Positions 1 through 5,941 of a stretch of 7,062 nucleotides of DNA are shown one piece after another (position 1 is the stretch's first letter; each line of letters begins with the position of its first letter). The notes beneath the pieces are model-generated. The model had not been told where the DNA came from. It did not search any database and was given only the letters and a program-made list of their open reading frames with translations. Source of the stretch: Prevotellaceae bacterium UBA2718 (GTDB taxonomy: Bacteria > Bacteroidota > Bacteroidia > Bacteroidales > Bacteroidaceae); NCBI GenBank assembly GCA_002353975.1, contig DEKQ01000108.1, forward strand, positions 4,831 to 11,892, written 5' to 3'. A program made the translations under genes and the position numbers.

Positions 1-516
1 TTCTGGATGACATTCGGACAGCAGTATCTCACCTATCTTGATGTGATACAGAACATCGGCATGAGTCGCATAGACGAGATAGAGTATGAGGCTCCGTTGG
101 CAATAGAGGAGGGAACGACGCTTCCGCCGGGACATCCGACAACGGCAAAGGTGAAGATAGTTCCGTTGCAGTTCCTGAAGGCTGTACTTCCTAATCCTCA
201 AGACCTCGGCGAGAATTATGATGGCGAGACTTCTATAGGATGTCGCATCAAGGGCGTGAAAGACGGTAAGGAAAAGACATACTACGTTTATAACAACTGC
301 AAGCACCAGGAAGCCTACAAGGAAACAGGTATGCAGGGCGTATCATACACGACAGGCGTTCCGGCGATGATTGGCGCTATGATGTTTGTCAAAGGACTGT
401 GGCGCAAGCCGGGCGTGTGGAACGTAGAGAACTTTGACCCTGATCCGTTCATGGAACAGCTGAACAAGCAAGGGTTGCCCTGGGTGGAAGTGTTTGACGG
501 AGATCTGGAACTCTGA
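1..516 (+). CDS. Carboxynorspermidine/carboxyspermidine dehydrogenase, saccharopine dehydrogenase family (5'-truncated by window edge)
   Basis: The reading frame is open from base 1 (Phe-Trp-Met...), so the ATG at position 7 is probably internal. The visible 171 residues are the C-terminal part of a protein whose family is usually close to 400 residues. They resemble the C-terminal half of carboxynorspermidine dehydrogenase: a PLQFLKAVLPNP block, an IGCRIKGVKDGKEKTYYVYN block, a KHQE...SYTTGVPAMIGAMM block and a FDPDPFMEQLNKQGLPW ending. Enzymes of this family reductively condense an aldehyde (aspartate semialdehyde) with a diamine using NADPH, the first step of the alternative spermidine/norspermidine route in the cytoplasm. 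The Rossmann NAD(P)-binding half lies outside the window and cannot be checked. Saccharopine dehydrogenase (lysine metabolism) is the main alternative name; the C-terminal blocks favour the polyamine enzyme. recA starts 54 nt downstream on the same strand, and I see no terminator between them. Confidence 0.85.
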   Translation, partial: FWMTFGQQYLTYLDVIQNIGMSRIDEIEYEAPLAIEEGTTLPPGHPTTAKVKIVPLQFLKAVLPNPQDLGENYDGETSIGCRIKGVKDGKEKTYYVYNNCKHQEAYKETGMQGVSYTTGVPAMIGAMMFVKGLWRKPGVWNVENFDPDPFMEQLNKQGLPWVEVFDGDLEL

Positions 517-570
517 GATAGAGACGAGACAAAAGAGACTCAAATTTATAACTACATAACAATCAGACAA

Positions 571-1578
571 ATGACAGCAGAAGAGAAAGCCGCTAAGGCG
601 AAAGCCATTCAGATGGCGATGCAAAAGATAGAGAAAGATTACGGTAAGGGCTCCATCATGAAGCTTGGCGATGACAAAGTGGAAAATGTGGAGGTAATCC
701 CTACAGGTTCGCTCGGACTTGACCTTGCGCTTGGCGTAGGAGGATATCCACGTGGACGCATAATAGAGATTTATGGTCCTGAGTCATCAGGTAAGACAAC
801 TCTTGCCCTTCATGCCATAGCCGAAGCACAAAAGATTGGAGGCATAGCAGCCTTTATAGATGCCGAACATGCGTTTGACCGCTTCTATGCGGAGAACCTC
901 GGGGTGGACATAGACAACCTCCTCATCTCACAGCCAGACAATGGTGAGCAGGCTTTAGCTATTGCCGAGCAGCTGATTTCTTCTGCGGCTATTGATATAA
1001 TCGTAATCGACTCTGTCGCAGCACTCACGCCAAAGGCTGAGATAGAAGGTGATATGGGTGAGAATAAGGTGGGGTTGCAGGCGCGTCTCATGTCGCAGGC
1101 ACTCAGAAAGCTTACTTCTACAATATCCAAGACCAACACGACCTGTATCTTTATCAACCAGATGCGTGAAAAGATAGGCGTCATGTTTGGTAACCCGGAG
1201 ACGACAACCGGCGGTAATGCCCTGAAGTACTATGCGTCTGTCCGTATAGACGTGAGACCTTCTACCCCAATCAAGAATGGTGATGAAATACTTGGAAAGC
1301 TCACCAAAGTAAAGATTGTAAAGAATAAGGTAGCTCCTCCATTCCGCAAGTGTGAGTTTGACATCATGTTCGGCACGGGTATCTCTAAGACCGGCGAAAT
1401 ACTGGATATGGCTGTCAGCATGGATATTGTCAAGAAGAGCGGTTCATGGTTCTCATACGCAGATACGAAGCTGGCGCAGGGACGCGACGCGGTATTGGCT
1501 CTTCTGAAGGACAATCAGGAGCTATTGGATGAAATAGAGGCAAAGGTACGCGAGAAGATAAATGAAGATAGAGGATAG
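571..1578 (+). CDS. recA: RecA recombinase
   Basis: This is the DNA-dependent ATPase that forms filaments on single-stranded DNA, drives homologous strand exchange and activates SOS co-protease activity. The 335 residues are slightly shorter than the common 340-355. Visible landmarks are the Walker A motif GPESSGKT at 69-76, the catalytic glutamate in DAEHAFD (E99), Walker B IIVIDS with D147, loop L1 around EIEGDMGE at 157-164, and loop L2 around 197-212 beginning at the INQMRE motif (N196, Q197) and running into GNPETTTGGNALKYY. The C-terminal domain is short and ends in a mixed-charge helix rather than a long acidic tail. The ATG at 571 gives the expected N-terminal helix (MTAEEKAAKAKAIQMAMQKIEKDYGKGSIM). 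The 54-nt upstream gap is A-rich, has no Shine-Dalgarno sequence and contains three GAGAC words (521-539). I see no Gram-negative CTGT-N8-ACAG LexA box and no clear Bacteroidetes TTTG/TAnnTTTG promoter. The 3' end overlaps pepT by 17 nt. Confidence 0.98.
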   Translation: MTAEEKAAKAKAIQMAMQKIEKDYGKGSIMKLGDDKVENVEVIPTGSLGLDLALGVGGYPRGRIIEIYGPESSGKTTLALHAIAEAQKIGGIAAFIDAEHAFDRFYAENLGVDIDNLLISQPDNGEQALAIAEQLISSAAIDIIVIDSVAALTPKAEIEGDMGENKVGLQARLMSQALRKLTSTISKTNTTCIFINQMREKIGVMFGNPETTTGGNALKYYASVRIDVRPSTPIKNGDEILGKLTKVKIVKNKVAPPFRKCEFDIMFGTGISKTGEILDMAVSMDIVKKSGSWFSYADTKLAQGRDAVLALLKDNQELLDEIEAKVREKINEDRG

Positions 1579-2701
1579 GTTCATACGCTACACTCAGTTT
1601 GACACCCAGTCGTGCGAAGATTCAGACACAGTTCCTTCCACAGACAAACAGCTCGTCTTTGCCCGCTTCCTTCGGGATGAGATGATAGAGGAGGGTTTGC
1701 AGGATGTCGTTTTGACAGAGAACGGGTATCTCTACGCCACTCTGCCAGCTAACGGCGTCGATGCCGCCAGCCAGCCGGTCATCGGGTTCATATCGCATTA
1801 TGACACTTCACCGGATTGCTCAGGAGCCAACATCAAGGCGCAAATCGTTGAGCAGGACGGAGAGCGCATCATAAAGACAGACGGCACGACACTTCTTGGA
1901 GCTGACGATAAGGCAGGCATAGCCGAGATTATGCAGGCGATGTGTTATCTTCGCGACCATCAGGAGATACAGCATGGTACTATTCGGGTGGCATTCAATC
2001 CTGATGAGGAGATAGGGCGAGGTGCAGACAACTTCGACGTAGAACGCTTCGGGTGTGACTTCGCTTACACCATAGACGGAGGTGACGAAGGCGAACTGGA
2101 ATATGAGAACTTCAACGCCGCCTCAGCACGTATAATAATAAAAGGTGTGGTCATTCATCCCGGATATGCCAAGGGGCGCATGAAGAATGCGTCTCGCATG
2201 GCAGCAGAGTTCGTAGAGTCGATGCCAAAGAATGAGACGCCTGAGATGACTGAGGGCTACGAGGGTTTCTATCATCTCACGTCCGTTAGCGGCACATGCG
2301 AGGAAGCGCAGCTTACGTATATCATACGTGACCACGACGGCCAGCACTTCGAGCAACGTAAGAAGTTTATTGCCAATATGGTACAAAAGTTTAATGATAC
2401 CTATGGTGCAGGTACGTGCCGTATAGAGATACGTGACCAGTATTACAATATGCTCCGGCAGATAGAGCCTGTGATGCATATCGTTGAGCGGGCCAAGAAA
2501 GCGATGCTTGCCGCAGGTGTGACGCCCAAGGTCCAGCCTATACGTGGCGGAACGGACGGAGCACAGCTTTCATTCAAGGGACTTCCGTGCCCTAATATCT
2601 TTACCGGAGCAATAGACTTCCACGGGCCGGATGAGCATGTGGCAATATCGGTAATGCAGAAGGCGATGATGACGATAGTAAATATCGCAAAGGCAAACTG
2701 A
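1562..2701 (+). CDS. pepT: Peptidase T (tripeptide aminopeptidase, M20B metallopeptidase)
   Basis: A cytoplasmic dizinc aminopeptidase that removes the N-terminal residue of tripeptides. The 379 residues are somewhat short against the roughly 405-410 of the enterobacterial enzyme. Family motifs appear in order: DTQSCED near the N-terminus (14-20), the metal site HYDTSPDCSG with H79 and D81, LLGADDKAG with bridging D115, NPDEEIGRGAD with catalytic E149 and metal ligand E150, YTIDGGDEGELEYENFNAA with D172, the dimerisation (lid) segment HPGYAKGRMKNAS at 199-211, IRGGTDGAQLSFKGLPCPNIFTG at 327-349, and the C-terminal histidine motif FHGPDEH (353-359). All expected metal and catalytic residues are present. 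The ATG at 1562 is chosen because MKIEDRFIRYTQFDTQSCED matches the normal PepT N-terminus; it lies inside recA, giving a 17-nt overlap in a different frame and suggesting translational coupling. Other M20 enzymes are less likely because of the DTQSCED and GADDKAG segments. Confidence 0.96.
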   Translation: MKIEDRFIRYTQFDTQSCEDSDTVPSTDKQLVFARFLRDEMIEEGLQDVVLTENGYLYATLPANGVDAASQPVIGFISHYDTSPDCSGANIKAQIVEQDGERIIKTDGTTLLGADDKAGIAEIMQAMCYLRDHQEIQHGTIRVAFNPDEEIGRGADNFDVERFGCDFAYTIDGGDEGELEYENFNAASARIIIKGVVIHPGYAKGRMKNASRMAAEFVESMPKNETPEMTEGYEGFYHLTSVSGTCEEAQLTYIIRDHDGQHFEQRKKFIANMVQKFNDTYGAGTCRIEIRDQYYNMLRQIEPVMHIVERAKKAMLAAGVTPKVQPIRGGTDGAQLSFKGLPCPNIFTGAIDFHGPDEHVAISVMQKAMMTIVNIAKAN

Positions 2702-2738
2702 CTTAACTTCATCAATTAGTAGTAACAGACAGAAAGAC

Positions 2739-2759
2739 TCGCCCGGCTATTCGGGGTGA
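2739..2759 (+). other. Hairpin in repeat copy 1
   Basis: The arm TCGCCCGG (2739-2746) can pair with 2751-2759 across a CTAT loop (2747-2750), leaving one bulged G (2753). The stem has eight pairs, two of them G-T/U wobbles (G2741 with T2757, G2746 with T2751). It is followed by AATTAGTAG, not a T-run, so it does not look like a canonical intrinsic terminator for pepT. Confidence 0.7.
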
Positions 2760-2784
2760 AATTAGTAGTAACTGACAGAAAGAC

Positions 2785-2805
2785 TCGCCCGGCTATCCGG
2801 GGCGA
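2785..2805 (+). other. Hairpin in repeat copy 2
   Basis: This has the same layout as the copy 1 hairpin: arm TCGCCCGG (2785-2792), CTAT loop, and 3' arm 2797-2805 with bulged G2799. Both wobble pairs of copy 1 are G-C pairs here (G2787-C2803, G2792-C2797), so this stem is stronger. An A-rich tract follows and leads to the antiporter start codon at 2829, so the hairpin would sit about 23 nt upstream of translation if it is transcribed with that gene. The tract is A-rich rather than T-rich, which argues against an intrinsic terminator on the + strand. Confidence 0.75.
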
Positions 2806-2828
2806 AAATTAAAAAAAATATATCTAAA

Positions 2829-5093
2829 ATGGGTATTCCTTCACTAATACAAGACCTTGCCCTTATTCTCATGGTGGCAGGTGTTGTAACGCTGATATTC
2901 AAGAAACTCAAGCAGCCGCTTGTGTTGGGCTATATAATGGCTGGAGTCATAGTATCGCCAAATCTGCCCATTACGATGTCAGTCGTAGATCATGAGGATA
3001 TAGAAACGTGGTCATCACTCGGCGTGATGTTCCTTCTTTTCACGCTCGGTCTGGATTTCTCTTTCAAGAAAATCCTTAAGATGGGCTTTGCTCCCATTGT
3101 GGCATCACTCACCATAGTTTTCTGCATGATGATGATTGGCTATAGCGTGGCAATGTCGTTCGGGTGGTCAGAGATGAATGGCCTCTTCCTTGCCGGAATG
3201 CTTGCTATGTCCTCTACCACTATCATATACAAGGCTTTTGACGACTTAGGGCTCATGCAGCAGAATTTTACTTCTCTTGTGATGAGCGTGCTGATATTGG
3301 AGGACATACTCGCCATTGTGCTCATGGTAATGCTGGGCACTATTGGTACAGGCAACAACTCGGACAACAGCCAGCTGATCAGTTCCATCATGTCCATCGG
3401 CTTCTTCCTCATACTATGGTTTGTCGTGGGATTGTTCCTTGTACCCACAATCCTCAGAAAGACGCGTAAGCTGATGAATGATGAGGTGCTGCTCATCTTC
3501 TCCCTCGGCCTTTGCTGCTTCATGGCTGTCTTTGCCACGCTTGTAGGCTTCAGCAGCGCCTTCGGGGCATTCGTCATGGGAAGCATTCTGGCCGAGACGG
3601 TTGATGCAAAGCGAATAGAAAAGATAGTAAAGCCGGTAAAAGATCTCTTTGGCGCAATCTTCTTCGTGTCTGTCGGCATGTTGGTCGATGTGAGGATTAT
3701 CGCCGACCAGTGGCTCGCTATCGTTGTTCTCACGCTTGCCATTATCTTGGGTCAAAGTATCTTTGGCACCTTCGGCTATCTTATCTCAGGTCAGTCGTTG
3801 AAGTCTGCCATGCGTTGCGGTTTCTCAATGGCTCAGATAGGAGAGTTCTCATTCATCATCGCCTCCCTCGGATTAGAGTTGGGTGTCATTAGTAATTTCC
3901 TTTATCCTGTAGTGGTAACAGTTTCAGTCATAACCACATTCCTTACGCCATACATGATACGCGGAGCCGTGCCCGCTTACGACTTTGTGGAAAAAATAAT
4001 ACCACGAACCATCATTCGCCGTATTGACCGTATGACAGGTAGTTTTGACACCTCTGCCGACGAAGATTCTAAGGCATACTGGAAACCATTGCTGACTCAG
4101 ATGCTGGTCAGCACGCTCATTTATTCATGTCTCGCAGCTGCCACTATAGCTATCATGCTCACGTTTGTCAATCCGGTTGTAATCAGTATGGTGTCACCTG
4201 AGACGCGTATCTGGGTAGAATATACATGCGCTTTGACTACCATACTCCTTATATCACCTTTCCTGCGCGCCATCATGATAAAGAAGAACAAGAGCATGGA
4301 GTTTAAGCATCTTTGGCTAAAAAGACGTGGCAACCGAGCTCCGTTGCTCGCCACTATCCTGGCGCGCGATGTCCTTTCGGCCTCTTTTATCTTCTTCGTA
4401 ATCACATCTACGGTCAAGCTTCCGATAATCATATCGGTAATTCTGGCTATCATATTCAATCAGCTCATATACAAGTCGAATGCAATCAAATATATCTCCA
4501 TTCGTCTTGAACGTCTCTTCATTCAGAACCTGCGCTCCAAGGACTATGCTGAGCGCGCTTCAGGCAAGCGGCGTCCCCTGTTTGAAGGACATCTTCTTGA
4601 CCGCGACATTCATATCTCGCTCATCACGGTGCCTCAGGACTCACAATGGGCAGGCAAGACATTGAAGGAGCTTGATCTGAACAGCCGCTTTAAGGTGCAT
4701 GTCAGCAGTATCATGCGTGGCGACCGTAAGATAAACATCCCTTCAGGAAGCGATGTCATCTTCCCGCTTGACCAGCTCAATGTCATAGGAAACGACGAGC
4801 AGCTGCAGAACCTGAATAATGTAATGCAAAGTGAAGTATATCCCGAGGTGGAAGACTATGAGGGCCGCGATATGAAGCTGCGGCGCTTTGTGCTGCGTCC
4901 TGACAGTCCTTTCGTTGGCAATTCACTCATAACCATTCCTCTGCGAGACAGTTACAACTGTATGCTTGTAGGCCTGGAAGAGGGAGAGGAAAACCTTTCC
5001 AAGGTCAATCCAAAGTATAACTTCTGCGCAGGAGATATACTGTGGATAGTGGGAGAGGAGCGTGATATAAGACGCCTTGCCACCGAAATATAG
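2829..5093 (+). CDS. CPA2-family cation:proton antiporter with C-terminal RCK_C (TrkA_C) domains
   Basis: An inner-membrane monovalent cation:proton antiporter of the KefB/KefC-like class, 754 residues. Residues 5-380 form the Na+/H+ exchanger core with about 12 hydrophobic segments. Recognisable sites are FLLFTLGLDFSFK (68-80), LILEDILAIV with the conserved acidic pair E158-D159, GFSSAFGAFVMGSILAE (240-255), AIFFVSVGMLVD (276-287) and SMAQIGEFSFI (333-343). A linker (385-420) is followed by a second membrane block (about 423-450, 463-483, 508-546), then a basic stretch and two cytosolic modules resembling RCK_C. The first is about 588-668 with SQWAGKTLKELDLNSRF; the second is about 684-752 with DSPFVGNSLITIPLRDSYN and AGDILWIVGEE. 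I see no RCK_N Rossmann domain with its GxGxxG loop. The transported ion (K+ or Na+) cannot be read from the sequence. The ATG at 2829 follows an A-rich tract; merR begins 49 nt after the stop. Confidence 0.93.
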   Translation: MGIPSLIQDLALILMVAGVVTLIFKKLKQPLVLGYIMAGVIVSPNLPITMSVVDHEDIETWSSLGVMFLLFTLGLDFSFKKILKMGFAPIVASLTIVFCMMMIGYSVAMSFGWSEMNGLFLAGMLAMSSTTIIYKAFDDLGLMQQNFTSLVMSVLILEDILAIVLMVMLGTIGTGNNSDNSQLISSIMSIGFFLILWFVVGLFLVPTILRKTRKLMNDEVLLIFSLGLCCFMAVFATLVGFSSAFGAFVMGSILAETVDAKRIEKIVKPVKDLFGAIFFVSVGMLVDVRIIADQWLAIVVLTLAIILGQSIFGTFGYLISGQSLKSAMRCGFSMAQIGEFSFIIASLGLELGVISNFLYPVVVTVSVITTFLTPYMIRGAVPAYDFVEKIIPRTIIRRIDRMTGSFDTSADEDSKAYWKPLLTQMLVSTLIYSCLAAATIAIMLTFVNPVVISMVSPETRIWVEYTCALTTILLISPFLRAIMIKKNKSMEFKHLWLKRRGNRAPLLATILARDVLSASFIFFVITSTVKLPIIISVILAIIFNQLIYKSNAIKYISIRLERLFIQNLRSKDYAERASGKRRPLFEGHLLDRDIHISLITVPQDSQWAGKTLKELDLNSRFKVHVSSIMRGDRKINIPSGSDVIFPLDQLNVIGNDEQLQNLNNVMQSEVYPEVEDYEGRDMKLRRFVLRPDSPFVGNSLITIPLRDSYNCMLVGLEEGEENLSKVNPKYNFCAGDILWIVGEERDIRRLATEI

Positions 5094-5142
5094 CTTCAAT
5101 CAACAAAACAGAACATTCAAACCCTTAATACCCCAAAAGAAT

Positions 5143-5490
5143 ATGTCTCTTAATCTCGACAAAAATCTCAAGGCATACTACTCCATAACGGAAGTATCTG
5201 AAATGTTCAATATCAATGCCACCACCTTGCGCTTCTGGGAAAAGCAGTTCCCTATGTTGCGTCCGAGAACCCTTGGCAACAAGAAACGCATGTACACAGA
5301 GTCTGACATCGCGACAATCCGCCTCATCTACAATCTCGTGAAGGTGCGTGGCTTCAAGTTGGAATCCGCAAGGAAGATGCTGCGCCTCAACCCGACAGGA
5401 GTTGATAAGACGGCACAAGTGCTGGAGCGTCTCTATGAAATACGCTCACAGCTCAAAGAACTCAAAGACGCTCTCGAACTAATGAGATAA
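5143..5490 (+). CDS. MerR-family transcriptional regulator, DNA-binding domain only
   Basis: A 115-residue protein made almost entirely of a winged-helix MerR domain: AYYSITEVSEMFNINATTLRFWEKQFP (11-37) contains the helix-turn-helix, PRTLGNKKRMYTESDIATI (41-59) forms the wing, and RGFKLESARKML (69-80) is the second helical pair. Residues 88-115 are charged and leucine-spaced, suggesting the dimerising coiled coil. No effector-binding domain or cysteine pair for metal sensing follows, so the ligand and targets are unknown. The ATG at 5143 is preferred: a TTG at 5077 in the same frame would add 22 unrelated residues and overlap the antiporter, whereas 5143 is preceded by an A-rich CCCCAAAAGAAT and gives a normal MerR N-terminus. 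The gene sits 49 nt after the antiporter and 23 nt before the HIT gene, consistent with one transcript. Confidence 0.9.
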   Translation: MSLNLDKNLKAYYSITEVSEMFNINATTLRFWEKQFPMLRPRTLGNKKRMYTESDIATIRLIYNLVKVRGFKLESARKMLRLNPTGVDKTAQVLERLYEIRSQLKELKDALELMR

Positions 5491-5513
5491 TAAACTCCTA
5501 AAAATAAAAACCT

Positions 5514-5939
5514 ATGTACAGCGATCCAAAAGACTGTCTCTATTGTACCAACAATGAGACCCTTCACAACCTGATGATTGAAATCTGTCATCTCCGTGTT
5601 TCACGCCTCTTCCTCTTCAAGGAGCAGACCTATCATGGCCGTTGCCTCGTGGCTTACGACGGTCACGTCAACGACCTCAACGAGCTCTCTGATGAGGAAC
5701 GCAACAACTTCATGGCCGATGTGGCTCAGGCAACACGCGCGATGCAGAAAGTGTTTAACCCTGAGAAGATTAACTATGGTGCCTTCTCTGACACTCTCTC
5801 ACACCTGCATTTCCACCTTGTGCCAAAATACATCGGCGGTCCTGACTATCCCGGACTCTTCCGCATGAACCCGGGAGAGGTATATCTCTCAGATGCTGAG
5901 TATCAGGACATGATAGAAAAAATTAAAGCAGCCCTGTAA
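5514..5939 (+). CDS. HIT-family protein (histidine triad nucleotide hydrolase/transferase)
   Basis: A small cytoplasmic protein of 141 residues. The histidine triad is HLHFHLV at 97-103 (H97, H99, H101), the nucleophile-bearing phosphate-binding motif of the superfamily. An upstream NYGAFSDTLS segment corresponds to the usual N-x-G...Q segment, though the usual glutamine is not seen. A C-x2-C pair near the N-terminus (C8, C11) resembles the zinc-binding pair seen in some HIT proteins. HIT proteins act on AMP-linked substrates such as dinucleoside polyphosphates or adenosine phosphoramidates; which one this uses cannot be told. The ATG at 5514 is preceded by an A-rich tract (CTAAAAATAAAAACCT) of the Bacteroidetes type. 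It lies 23 nt after merR and its stop codon is 2 nt before the presumed manA start. Confidence 0.92.
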   Translation: MYSDPKDCLYCTNNETLHNLMIEICHLRVSRLFLFKEQTYHGRCLVAYDGHVNDLNELSDEERNNFMADVAQATRAMQKVFNPEKINYGAFSDTLSHLHFHLVPKYIGGPDYPGLFRMNPGEVYLSDAEYQDMIEKIKAAL

Positions 5940-5941
5940 TT

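Larger units (their letters stand above)
2715..2806. repeat. Two-copy perfect-tandem 46-bp repeat
   Basis: Copy 1 spans 2715-2760 and copy 2 spans 2761-2806, abutting with no spacer. They match at 43 of 46 positions; the differences are A2727/T2773, T2751/C2797 and T2757/C2803. Each copy begins ATTAGTAGTAAC and ends in a GC-rich inverted repeat. The repeat lies in the 127-nt gap between pepT and the antiporter gene, and I saw no further copy in the window. It could be a local duplication, a remnant of a dispersed repeat family, or part of the antiporter's leader. The sequence alone does not decide between these. Confidence 0.95.

Noticed and set aside
521..539. Three GAGAC words as a possible operator for recA
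   Set aside because: They are short, unevenly spaced direct repeats with no dyad symmetry in an A/G-rich gap; too little to support a regulatory site.
2715..2806. CRISPR array
   Set aside because: There are only two copies, directly abutting with no spacers, and no cas genes nearby.
2739..2828. Rho-independent terminator at the repeat hairpins
   Set aside because: The hairpins are followed by AATTAGTAG (copy 1) or an A-rich tract (copy 2), not a T-run. On the minus strand the following sequence is also not a clean T-run, and no minus-strand gene would use it.
3140..3742. Long minus-strand open frame of about 200 codons inside the antiporter gene
   Set aside because: It is antisense to a clearly conserved membrane domain, is rich in Ser/Thr/Met/Lys as expected from the complement of hydrophobic codons, and resembles no known family.
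3756..3763. TATCTTTG match to the Bacteroidetes -7 promoter consensus
   Set aside because: It falls in the middle of the antiporter coding region with no gene starting downstream on that strand; a chance match is likely.
5077..5142. An N-terminal extension of the MerR gene starting at TTG 5077
   Set aside because: It would overlap the antiporter stop and add 22 residues unlike any MerR N-terminus; ATG 5143 has an A-rich leader and gives a standard domain start.
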